Shown: in pieces, positions 1-6,375 of the stretch | How the letters are laid out: each line of letters begins with the position of its first letter | Numbering within the stretch: position 1 is the stretch's first letter | Assembly: GCF_020559915.1 (NCBI RefSeq) | Contig: NZ_JAJCLZ010000008.1 | Span: 48,485-112,484, forward strand | DNA from: Ruminococcus sp. 210702-SL.1.03 | Lineage (GTDB): Bacteria > Bacillota > Clostridia > Oscillospirales > Ruminococcaceae | Reading direction: 5' to 3' | Length of the DNA: 64,000 nucleotides | Translations under genes and position numbers: made by a program | The notes under the pieces: model-generated | What the model was told of the DNA's origin: nothing | Databases searched by the model: none | What the model saw: only the letters and a program-made list of their open reading frames with translations

Positions 1-2
1 CG

Positions 3-239
3 GACATGCAAACAGGTCAACATTTACTTGATACTGCGTACTCATCGTCATCAAATAAACAATTATATAATATATACGATGATCAAATAATTAAGTTCCA
101 GCCTGATACCGCTACAGGGTGGCATGCTTATGCGGTCACTAATACAGCTAAAGAGGTGCCAACAGATGTTTTAAAAAATATGTTAAATGACGATTTGATA
201 TCAAAGCCTCAATATAAAAAGTTTTTAAAGAACAAATAG
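3..239 (+). CDS. C-terminal end of a probable polymorphic toxin (5' end outside window)
   Basis: The reading frame is open to the window edge, so this is the tail of a longer protein and the ATG at 6 is probably internal. The readable end is about 78 residues, polar, with an aromatic GWHAY motif and a lysine-rich terminus (QYKKFLKNK). This style of short C-terminal module, followed by a small AT-rich gene and then a Hint-domain fragment (867-986), is what Rhs/Hint-type polymorphic toxin loci look like. I do not recognise the toxin family or any catalytic residue. Base composition is much more AT-rich than the rest of the window, which suggests horizontal transfer. The toxin role is inferred from context. 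Confidence 0.5.
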   Translation, partial: DMQTGQHLLDTAYSSSSNKQLYNIYDDQIIKFQPDTATGWHAYAVTNTAKEVPTDVLKNMLNDDLISKPQYKKFLKNK

Positions 240-287
240 ATACCTAATATAAACTGTTGTTTGAAGTTTGTATGTGTTTTTATGATT

Positions 288-326
288 ATTTATGATTTCT
301 CAAATTAAAAATGAGAAATCATAAAT
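288..326. repeat. Perfect 15-bp inverted repeat between toxin end and immunity gene
   Basis: The arms at 288-302 and 312-326 pair perfectly around a 9-nt A-rich loop. The stem is AT-rich and no U-run follows, so it is not a textbook terminator, but it sits where transcription of the toxin gene would have to end or be attenuated before the downstream gene. It could also be an RNA processing site. Confidence 0.55.
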
Positions 327-355
327 ATCTTTAATTAGTATGGAGGTAGGAAACG

Positions 356-859
356 TTGTTTACATTAAAATATGAAGCATTAGAAAAAGGATATGGTTAT
401 ATACATATTATTGTTAATGGACAAGACATTTCCGAATATTCATATAACGGAAATATTTATTATGGTATGTGCAGAATTAGCAAATTGTTAGAGTGGATAA
501 ATGATAATTTAAAATACATTCTTTCAGATGACCCATTTCCTGTTAAGACTAATGCTAAAACGGGAGCAGATATGTGGCTTTATAGTGATGATTATATTCC
601 TGGAAATTATGAACATTCACTGAAGTTCCAAGAAAAAAGACAGAATTGGATTTGGCATCATTCAATTGATTCATGTAAGGATGAGTTTTGTATGCCATTT
701 ATTGTGTTTTGTAAAGTTGGAGATAACATGGAAATCACTTGGAATAATATTGATCATAATTATAAAGATGTGGAATTTAGATATAAGTATGGGGTTTGTT
801 ATCTGAATTTAAACGATTTTAAATCTGAATTGTATAATTTTATAAAGCGTTTTAATTAA
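356..859 (+). CDS. Probable immunity protein of the toxin cassette
   Basis: A 167-residue acidic, tryptophan- and tyrosine-rich soluble protein with no signal peptide or membrane segment. Start is TTG 356, chosen because GGAGG lies about 10 nt upstream; no better ATG exists. It follows the toxin-like C-terminus by 116 bp, shares its low GC content, and is followed directly by a severed Hint-domain fragment, which is the usual layout of polymorphic toxin cassettes where a cognate immunity gene follows each toxin tip. The family was not recognised. Role rests on position, size and composition. Confidence 0.5.
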   Translation: MFTLKYEALEKGYGYIHIIVNGQDISEYSYNGNIYYGMCRISKLLEWINDNLKYILSDDPFPVKTNAKTGADMWLYSDDYIPGNYEHSLKFQEKRQNWIWHHSIDSCKDEFCMPFIVFCKVGDNMEITWNNIDHNYKDVEFRYKYGVCYLNLNDFKSELYNFIKRFN

Positions 860-866
860 TAATTGA

Positions 867-986
867 TGCATTGGTGTAAATGGTGAAACTATATCTGCAA
901 CACCAAGTCATCCGTTCTATGTTGACAAGCTTGGCTGGACACTGGCAAGAAGTCTTAAAGCCGGCGATGTACATATCCTTTCATAA
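867..986 (+). pseudogene. Severed Hint (Hedgehog/intein) pretoxin fragment
   Basis: In frame from 867 to the TAA at 984-986 one reads about 39 residues that include VNGETISATPSHPFYV, then GWTLARSLKAGDVHILS. The T-x-(S/T)HPFYV block followed by W...A..L..GD is the conserved core of Hint domains found before the toxin tip in Rhs and other polymorphic toxins. There is a stop just upstream (864-866), no start codon and no ribosome site, and it ends abruptly 26 bp before the next gene. It is therefore a broken remnant, probably left when toxin tips recombined. Confidence 0.65.
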
Positions 987-1012
987 TTCCCCACAAAAAA
1001 GGAGGCTGAAAA

Positions 1013-1669
1013 ATGCAGAAAATAAATATAGTGGTAGTCGATGACGATAAGCTCGCGGCTATCTCGCTCAAAACTATAATCGAAAGCACGGGCGGCGGCG
1101 AGATAACCGTCGCGGCGGTGGGCAACAGCGGCGAGGAAGCCATCGAGCTTTACGAGCGCCTGCGCCCCGATGTGCTGCTGATGGATATACGAATGGGCGG
1201 CATGAGCGGGCTTGAAGCGGGCGAATGCATACTTGCCGACCACCCCGCGGCGAAGGTGCTCTACCTCACCACATTTTCCGATGACGATTACATAATCAAA
1301 GCCCTCAGCATCGGCGCAAAGGGCTACATCTTGAAGCAGGATTTCGAGGGCATCGCCCCCGCGCTGAAAGCTGTGATGAACGGCAAAAGCGTGTTCGGCG
1401 AGCAGGTGATGAGCCGTATCCCGCAGTTGATGCAGGGCGGCAGGCGCGCCGAGGCGGGGAGCGGCTTCGATATGTCGGCGGCGGGGCTTGGCGCTACCGA
1501 GCAGGAGATGATCCAACTGGTCGCCGAGGGGCTGAGCAACCGCGAGATAGCCGCCCAGCTGTACCTCAGCGAGGGCACGGTGCGCAACTATCTGAGCGGC
1601 ATTTTCGAGAAGCTCGCCGTGCGCGACAGAACTCAGCTCGCGATATTTTATTACACGCGGGTGGTGTGA
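1013..1669 (+). CDS. NarL/FixJ-type response regulator
   Basis: A 218-residue two-domain regulator. The N-terminal receiver domain (residues 1-125) has the acidic cluster DDD (10-12), phospho-acceptor Asp58 in LLMDIR, a Thr near 87 and the conserved Lys in YILKQ (about 108). The C-terminal LuxR-type helix-turn-helix (about 158-212) contains LSNREIAAQLYLSEGTVRNY. Start ATG 1013 follows AAGGAGG by 8 nt. No histidine kinase is encoded next to it, so it is an orphan here; GC content jumps up at this gene compared with the toxin debris to its left. Regulated targets cannot be read from sequence. Confidence 0.93.
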   Translation: MQKINIVVVDDDKLAAISLKTIIESTGGGEITVAAVGNSGEEAIELYERLRPDVLLMDIRMGGMSGLEAGECILADHPAAKVLYLTTFSDDDYIIKALSIGAKGYILKQDFEGIAPALKAVMNGKSVFGEQVMSRIPQLMQGGRRAEAGSGFDMSAAGLGATEQEMIQLVAEGLSNREIAAQLYLSEGTVRNYLSGIFEKLAVRDRTQLAIFYYTRVV

Positions 1670-1675
1670 AAAACA

Positions 1676-1722
1676 AACGGCAGACCCTATCGACTTCGTT
1701 CAAAAGGTTTGCCGTTATTTTG
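1676..1722. terminator. Stem-loop after response regulator gene
   Basis: An 11-bp stem (1676-1686 with 1706-1716, one G-U pair) lies just after the response regulator stop codon and is followed by a T-rich tract. The same element lies at the 3' end of the decayed minus-strand gene. Confidence 0.65.
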
Positions 1723-2032
1723 TATTTGATACATCGAAATGCCTGCGGCAGCGCTTCGGTATGTTTATCCCTGCCACAAACCCCATCTGCTGGAGCACGT
1801 CTGACATCACCGAAAAGCCGTCTTTGTAAAATTGCTTTATCCTGCGCGTTTTGTCGGCGATGTTCTTGTAGTCCGGCGGGCACACGAACGTCCAGTCCGC
1901 GCCGTCCTTCTCGCACTCAGCGTTACCTTTAATTATACCATATTTTTCACCACGATAATATCCGCACTCTGCACAAACCCGCCGCCGCCGATTTGTGCAT
2001 TTCGGATAGCCTATTTTATTGCAATATGACGC
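1715..2032 (-). pseudogene. Decayed gene for a zinc-ribbon-like protein (5' end lost)
   Basis: Reading the minus strand from about 2032 to TAA 1715-1717 gives about 105 uninterrupted residues, including YCNKIGYPKC, VCAECGYYRGEKYG, DWTFVCPPDYKNIADKTRR and QFYKDGFSVMSDVLQQMGF. The paired Cys-x2-Cys units suggest a small zinc ribbon. No ATG, GTG or TTG with a ribosome site is present in frame, and the 5' end runs into the promoter of the neighbouring HD-domain gene. The protein-like composition argues for a real former coding region that lost its start. The family was not recognised. Confidence 0.4.
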
Positions 2033-2047
2033 GAAATATGGTATAAT
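2019..2047 (+). promoter_or_regulatory. Sigma-A-type promoter of the HD-domain gene
   Basis: TTGCAA at 2019-2024 and a perfect TATAAT at 2042-2047 are separated by 17 bp. Transcription should start near 2054, which excludes the upstream TTG 2019 as a start codon and supports ATG 2073. Confidence 0.8.
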
Positions 2048-2072
2048 GAGGGGTGGAAAGGGGCTGTTTGAG

Positions 2073-2585
2073 ATGGCTTTGAAATTACTGCCCGCCGTGG
2101 TCTGCCCGCGCGCTAAGGCTTTTGAGATAGTGCGGCTCTTCGGCTCGGAGATAATATCCTCTGATGGTATGCAGCTGGAGAAGCAGTTTATCCAGCACGG
2201 CAGCGTCAGCGTTTACGCTCATTCAGTCGCCGTTGCGGTGATGTGTGTGCGCCTTGCGATGCTGCTGCCGTTCGCCGTAGACCTGCGTGCGCTTGTACGC
2301 GGCGCTTTGCTGCATGATTATTTTCTGTACGATTGGCATGATGGCGATAAAAGCCACCGTCTGCACGGTTTCCGTCACGCGCGCTTCGCTTTCAATAACG
2401 CAAAACGCGATTTTGAGTTGGGCGAGGTCGAGAAAAACATGATACTTTCGCATATGTTCCCGCTGGGCATAGTGCTGCCGCGCTTCCGCGAAAGCGTTAT
2501 TCTCTGCGTAGCCGATAAGATATGCGCTACCGCCGAAACCTCGGTAGGGTGCTTTGCTAAATTTATCATGTTCGTGAGAATGTGA
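2073..2585 (+). CDS. HD-domain protein (probable phosphohydrolase)
   Basis: A 170-residue protein of the HD superfamily, metal-dependent phosphohydrolases acting on nucleotides or phosphoesters. The metal-binding set is visible: a His in VYAHSV, the HD pair in GALLHDYFLYDWHD, a histidine cluster (HRLHGFRHA) and the terminal Asp in CVADKICA. ATG 2073 was chosen because GGAAAGGGG lies about 8 nt upstream and the promoter's start point lies upstream of it but downstream of the earlier in-frame codons. It is a single-gene unit with its own promoter and terminator. Substrate unknown. Confidence 0.85.
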   Translation: MALKLLPAVVCPRAKAFEIVRLFGSEIISSDGMQLEKQFIQHGSVSVYAHSVAVAVMCVRLAMLLPFAVDLRALVRGALLHDYFLYDWHDGDKSHRLHGFRHARFAFNNAKRDFELGEVEKNMILSHMFPLGIVLPRFRESVILCVADKICATAETSVGCFAKFIMFVRM

Positions 2586-2606
2586 AGTTTGTACATAAAA
2601 ATTCGC

Positions 2607-2632
2607 CGCCCGACGAATGTCGGGCGATTTTT
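2607..2632 (+). terminator. Intrinsic terminator of the HD-domain gene
   Basis: An 8-bp GC-rich stem (CGCCCGAC / GTCGGGCG) with a GAAT loop is followed by ATTTTTG. Confidence 0.85.
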
Positions 2633-2648
2633 GCATATAAAAATGCGC

Positions 2649-2683
2649 AAAAAGATCCGCCCTCGGCGAACCGAAAGCGGATC
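2649..2683 (-). terminator. Terminator downstream of tRNA-Arg
   Basis: On the minus strand a stem GATCCGC / GCGGATC (2677-2683 with 2654-2660) is followed by five T residues, 10 nt after the tRNA 3' end. Confidence 0.75.
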
Positions 2684-2692
2684 ATGTCGGAG

Positions 2693-2766
2693 TGCGCTGC
2701 AAGGGACTCGAACCCCTGACCTACTGGTTCGTAGCCAGTCACTCTATCCAGCTGAGCTAGCAACGC
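2693..2766 (-). tRNA. tRNA-Arg (anticodon ACG)
   Basis: A 74-nt minus-strand cloverleaf. Acceptor arms GCGTTGC and GCAGCGC pair over 7 bp with discriminator A. The anticodon stem ACTGG/CCAGT encloses CTACGAA, giving anticodon ACG (first base normally converted to inosine). The T-loop GGTTCGAGTCC and D-arm AGCTCAGCTGG are canonical. The CCA end is not encoded. It has its own promoter and terminator. Confidence 0.97.
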
Positions 2767-2784
2767 ATTCATTCAACGTTTAAT

Positions 2785-2813
2785 ATTATATCACAATAAA
2801 AATCTCCTGTCAA
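2785..2813 (-). promoter_or_regulatory. Promoter of tRNA-Arg
   Basis: On the minus strand a perfect TTGACA (2808-2813) and a perfect TATAAT (2785-2790) are separated by 17 bp, 19 nt before the tRNA. The -35 box lies inside the terminator stem of the upstream minus-strand operon. Confidence 0.9.
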
Positions 2814-2831
2814 GCAGTTGACAGGAGATTT
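2797..2831 (-). terminator. Terminator of the fabD-comEB-rmuC operon
   Basis: A perfect 14-bp stem (2818-2831 with 2800-2813), GCAG-type loop, followed on the minus strand by TTTTTA. It ends the minus-strand operon and also carries the -35 box of the tRNA promoter. Confidence 0.85.
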
Positions 2832-2862
2832 CACATTTTTTTAACATTTTAATGATCGCCGT

Positions 2863-3150
2863 TTATTCGCTCTCAAGCATGAAGATGTACGTTTCGGGCT
2901 TCGCGCCGTTCTGCACCATCACCTGCTTCTCGAGCACCTTGGTCTTGAGGTTCTTCACCCAGTCTTTCTGCGTGCGCATTTTCATGCCTTTGCCCTCTAT
3001 CCACGCGCGGACGTGCGCGTTTGAATCGCGGCGGGCAAAGCCTAAATTGTCTGCTTCAAAGCTGCCGTCAGCGCTGAGGTTGGTCAGCGGTTCAGGGTCG
3101 GAAAACTGAGTTACGCTCAGCTTCTGCTTTACTGTGAGTTTGAATTTCAT
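2863..3150 (-). CDS. Small conserved-looking protein of unknown function
   Basis: A 95-residue soluble, mildly basic protein, rich in Lys and Val, with no signal peptide or membrane segment (MKFKLTVKQKLSVTQFSD at the start). ATG 3150 has GGAGGAG 6 nt upstream. It is the last gene of the fabD-comEB-rmuC operon, 17 bp after rmuC, and is followed by a strong terminator. I do not recognise the family. Beta-strand-like alternation in the first 20 residues suggests a small beta fold, but no function can be given. Confidence 0.75.
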   Translation of the reverse strand: MKFKLTVKQKLSVTQFSDPEPLTNLSADGSFEADNLGFARRDSNAHVRAWIEGKGMKMRTQKDWVKNLKTKVLEKQVMVQNGAKPETYIFMLESE

Positions 3151-3167
3151 GGTAACTCCTCCTTTAT

Positions 3168-4496
3168 TTATTCGCCTGCCGTGACGGCGGGCGCTTCTGT
3201 ACTGTCTGATGTTTCAAGTGCTTCGGGCTGGGCTACGTCTTTCAGTCGGCGGTTTATCGCGCGCGTTCTCACGCCTATCAGCTTCTCAAGCTCTTCGTCC
3301 GCCTGCCGCAGCCTGTCGCGCGTTTTGTCGAGCACGTTTTCAAACTGCGAGAATTCTTTCTTCGCCGCCTCAAGCACTTTCCAAACTTCGCCGCTCTTTT
3401 TCTGTATTGCCAGCGTGCGGAAGCCCATCTGCAAGCTGTTCAGCATCGCCGCCATTGTTGATGGCCCTGCGATGTTCACCTTGCAGCGGTTTTGAAGCTG
3501 CTCGACAAGCCCCATGTTCACGACTTCTGCGTACAGCCCCTCGAACGGCAGGAACATTATCGCGAAATCGGTGGTGTATGGCGGGCGTATGTACTTGTCG
3601 TGTATGCTCTTCGCGCAGGAGCGTATCTCGCTTTCAAGCGCCGCGCGCCGCTGCTTTATCTCCGCCGCGTCGCCGCTCTCATACGCCGCCAGCAGGTCGG
3701 CATAGCGGTCGCCGGGGAATTTTGAATCTATCGGCAGATACACGCTGCCGCCGTCCTCCGCGCCGGGCAGCTTCACGGCGAAATCTACGCGTTCCTTGCC
3801 GTTCGGCACTACCGCCGCCTGCTCGGCGTACTGCTCGGGCGCAAGTATCTCTGAAAGTATCGCGCCGAGCTGTATCTCACCCATTATGCCGCGCGTTTTC
3901 ACGTTTGAGAGCACGTTTTTGAGGTCTGATACGCCCGAAGCGACGGCTTTCATTTCGCCCAAGCCCTCGTACACCTCCGCGAGCCGCTTGTTCACCGCTT
4001 CAAACGACTGCGTTATCCTGTCGTCGAGCGTTTTTTGCAGCTTCTCGTTCACCGTGCCGTTTATCTTGTCAAGGCTCTGCTGATTTTCCGTGCGTATTTT
4101 TTCGAGCGAGCCGAGCGTTTCGGCGCGTATCTTATCCAGCTCGGCGGTCATGGCTTTCAGCCGCTCTTCAAGCGCCGCGCTTTGGTTGCGCTGTTCGCTG
4201 CGAAGCCCCTCGCCCAGCGCAGACACGCTCTCGGCTATATTTTTCGGCATATCCGCCCGCAGCCGCGCCATGTTCACGTCAAGCCGCTGAAAGCGGTTCT
4301 CCATCGACTCGCGCTGGCGGTACTGCTCGTCGCGCAGACTGTCGCCCAGCCGCGCCACGCCCTCAGCCGCCGCCTGCGAAACTTCGCTTTTTATCCGCTC
4401 GCTCTGCTCTTTCTGAAAACGGCTCTGCCGCGCTATCAGCAGACCCACTCCCGCGGCCGAAGCCGCCGAGAGCGCGAATGTTACGATCTCTATCAA
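3168..4496 (-). CDS. rmuC: DNA recombination protein RmuC
   Basis: A 442-residue RmuC-family protein, thought to limit recombination at inverted repeats and to carry a restriction-endonuclease-like core. The N-terminus has one hydrophobic segment (IVTFALSAASAAGVGLLIA) that should anchor it, then a long coiled coil (about 30-200). The conserved core follows (about 215-390) with VDFAVKLPG, LPIDSKFPGDRYADLL, KYIRPPYTTDFAIMFLPFEGLY and GPSTMAAMLNSLQMGFRTLA, all typical of RmuC. It is in a minus operon between the dCMP deaminase and the 95-residue protein. Confidence 0.95.
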   Translation of the reverse strand: MIEIVTFALSAASAAGVGLLIARQSRFQKEQSERIKSEVSQAAAEGVARLGDSLRDEQYRQRESMENRFQRLDVNMARLRADMPKNIAESVSALGEGLRSEQRNQSAALEERLKAMTAELDKIRAETLGSLEKIRTENQQSLDKINGTVNEKLQKTLDDRITQSFEAVNKRLAEVYEGLGEMKAVASGVSDLKNVLSNVKTRGIMGEIQLGAILSEILAPEQYAEQAAVVPNGKERVDFAVKLPGAEDGGSVYLPIDSKFPGDRYADLLAAYESGDAAEIKQRRAALESEIRSCAKSIHDKYIRPPYTTDFAIMFLPFEGLYAEVVNMGLVEQLQNRCKVNIAGPSTMAAMLNSLQMGFRTLAIQKKSGEVWKVLEAAKKEFSQFENVLDKTRDRLRQADEELEKLIGVRTRAINRRLKDVAQPEALETSDSTEAPAVTAGE

Positions 4497-4515
4497 TATC
4501 CTAAAGCCTCCCGCT

Positions 4516-4992
4516 TTACAGCTCCAGCGTTATCTCGCGCTCGGTAGGTATGTAGCGCTTGTAGGTCACGCCCACCATGTCGAACATCATCTTGCTCGCC
4601 TTAGTGTCGTCAGAGTCGGCGTATTTGTCGGATAAGTATATCACCTGCGTTATGCCGCTCTGTATTATCGCCTTAGCGCACTCGTTGCAGGGGAACAGCG
4701 AAACGTAAAGCCTGCTGCCTTTCAGCGGCGAGCCGCTGTTTAGTATAGCGTTCAGCTCGGCGTGGCAGACGAAGGGGTACTTTGTCTTTAGCCTGTCGCC
4801 GTCGCGCTCCCACGGCATATCGTCGTCGCGGCAGCCGGTAGGCATACCGTTGTAGCCGACTGAGAGTATCTTGTTTTCGGGCGAAACTATGCAGGCGCCC
4901 ACCTGCGTGTTCGAGTCCTTGCTGCGCTGCGCTGAAAGCAGCGCCACGCCCATAAAGTATTCGTCCCAAGATATGTAATCCTTGCGTTTCAT
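4516..4992 (-). CDS. comEB: dCMP deaminase (ComEB family)
   Basis: A 158-residue cytidine/deoxycytidylate deaminase-family enzyme that would convert dCMP to dUMP for thymidylate synthesis. Zinc ligands and the catalytic Glu are seen in CHAE (His77, Glu79) and PCNEC (Cys102, Cys105); GYNGMPTGCRDDDMPW (47-61) is typical of the dCMP branch. Start ATG 4992. It lies 35 bp downstream of fabD and 19 bp upstream of rmuC in the same operon. In Bacillus the homologue is called ComEB for its locus, not because it takes up DNA. Confidence 0.93.
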   Translation of the reverse strand: MKRKDYISWDEYFMGVALLSAQRSKDSNTQVGACIVSPENKILSVGYNGMPTGCRDDDMPWERDGDRLKTKYPFVCHAELNAILNSGSPLKGSRLYVSLFPCNECAKAIIQSGITQVIYLSDKYADSDDTKASKMMFDMVGVTYKRYIPTEREITLEL

Positions 4993-5027
4993 AAATATTC
5001 CCTCCCTAGTGTTTGTATGCGCCGAGG

Positions 5028-5954
5028 TTATTCGGCAGCCTTGTCGGCAGTTTCGCAGTTCTCGCAGTTGAGAGCCGCGGCGTCCTTAAAGGTCTTTTTC
5101 ACAAGTCCCGTCAGCACCTTTCCGGGGCCGCACTCGATGAATTTGTCAAAGCCCTCCGCGCGGATAGCCGCCAGCTCGTCGGTAAATCTTACGGGCGAAA
5201 CTATGTGCTTAGCCAGCAGATCTCTCATATTTGAAAAATCGGTAAGCTCAGCGCCCAGAACGTTTGAGTAGAACTTCATATTCGGCTTCGCGAACTCAAA
5301 GCCCTCGCTCTTCGCCAAAAATTCTTCAGCCGCGGGGCGCATTATCTCGCTGTGGAAAGCCGAAGCTACGTTGAGCTTTACGCACTTCACGCGTTTAGCC
5401 GTGCTGGTCTGCTTTATCAGCTCGCACGCCGCCGCGCAGGCGCTCTCCTCGCCCGCGATAACGGTCTGTACGGGCGAATTGTAGTTTACGGGCACTACAT
5501 AGCCCTCGGTCTTTTCGCAGGCGGCCTCTATCTCGCTCGGCTCAGGGCCTATCACCGCGTACATCGAGCCTTCGCTGTTCTCGGCGGCGGTCTGCATAGC
5601 CTGCGCACGGATCTTTATCAGCTTGAAAGCGTCGGAGCAGCTGAGCATACCGCTTGCCGCCATGGCAGCGTATTCGCCCAGCGAGTGGCCCGCCGCGCCC
5701 TCAAACTTTACGCCCTTTTCCTTCAGCACTTCAAAAGCGCAGAGCGAGCATGCCATGATGGCGGGCTGAGAGTGGATAGTCTTGTTCAGCTCGGCGGGGT
5801 CTTCGGCGAACATTATGTCCTCCAGCTTGTAGCCCAGCGCCTCGTCAGCGGCGGCGAAGACTGCCTTAGCGCACTCGTAATTGTCATAAAAGTCCTTAGC
5901 CATGCCCGCGTACTGCGAGCCCTGACCTGAGAATAACACGATATTTTTCGACAT
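5028..5954 (-). CDS. fabD: Malonyl-CoA:ACP transacylase
   Basis: A 308-residue FabD that moves malonate from CoA to acyl carrier protein, providing the extender unit for fatty acid synthesis. The start FSGQGSQYAGM, the nucleophile Ser91 in GHSLGEYAAM and His201 in ASAFHSEIM are canonical, as is GPGKVLTGL near the C-terminus. It is transcribed away from the main fab operon across a 421-bp control region, and heads an operon with comEB, rmuC and a small gene. Having fabD split off from the otherwise continuous cluster is unusual. Confidence 0.97.
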   Translation of the reverse strand: MSKNIVLFSGQGSQYAGMAKDFYDNYECAKAVFAAADEALGYKLEDIMFAEDPAELNKTIHSQPAIMACSLCAFEVLKEKGVKFEGAAGHSLGEYAAMAASGMLSCSDAFKLIKIRAQAMQTAAENSEGSMYAVIGPEPSEIEAACEKTEGYVVPVNYNSPVQTVIAGEESACAAACELIKQTSTAKRVKCVKLNVASAFHSEIMRPAAEEFLAKSEGFEFAKPNMKFYSNVLGAELTDFSNMRDLLAKHIVSPVRFTDELAAIRAEGFDKFIECGPGKVLTGLVKKTFKDAAALNCENCETADKAAE

Positions 5955-6375
5955 GATATTTGATCCTTTCGTTATATAATTGTATTGCCGAAAACGGCAT
6001 CCGTCGGCATTTTTCTTTGTGCATATCTGCCGAAGCGGCGCGCGGAAAAATGTCTAACAGTGTTAATTATGTGAATAATGTATATTTGAGCGCCTTTACA
6101 GAGCAAAAATTGATATAAATATAGAAAAACGAGTCTGTTCATAATTATGAAACTTTATTCGTTATGTTTGTTAATAATTATGTTCTATAATATAGTCAGT
6201 AGTGTACTCAGCCCGAATATGCGGCGGCGTACCGATATTACGTTATTCAATGTGAATATTATAGCATATTTTTTTTATTTGTTCAATAATTTTTACAGTT
6301 TTTTTGTGCGTCAAGGTGTAAACATTTTTTTGCATTTCGCAGCGCCGAAAAAGCGGAAGGGAAAGGGTGTCAGCA
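5955..6375. other. Divergent control region between fabD and the fab operon
   Basis: About 420 bp of AT-rich DNA with no supported gene. It contains a strong minus-strand promoter (6258-6286) that would give fabD a long leader of roughly 300 nt. On the plus strand a TATAAT at 6186-6191 has only a weak -35 (TTATGT region), so the fabH promoter is uncertain. No palindrome of FapR type was seen. An 80-residue open frame at 6147-6389 is rejected because it lacks a ribosome site and overlaps the fabH start. Confidence 0.6.
6258..6286 (-). promoter_or_regulatory. Minus-strand promoter upstream of fabD
   Basis: TTGAAC (6281-6286) and TATAAT (6258-6263) on the minus strand with a 17-bp A-rich spacer. 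The nearest downstream gene is fabD, about 300 bp away. Confidence 0.7.

Noticed and set aside
1666..1932. 88-codon plus-strand frame after the response regulator
   Set aside because: It begins inside a terminator stem and lacks protein-like motifs; the minus strand carries the more protein-like reading.
2693..2766. tRNA-Arg as an attachment site for the acquired left-hand patch
   Set aside because: No integrase gene and no direct repeat of the tRNA end was seen; the patch ends more than 1.5 kb away.
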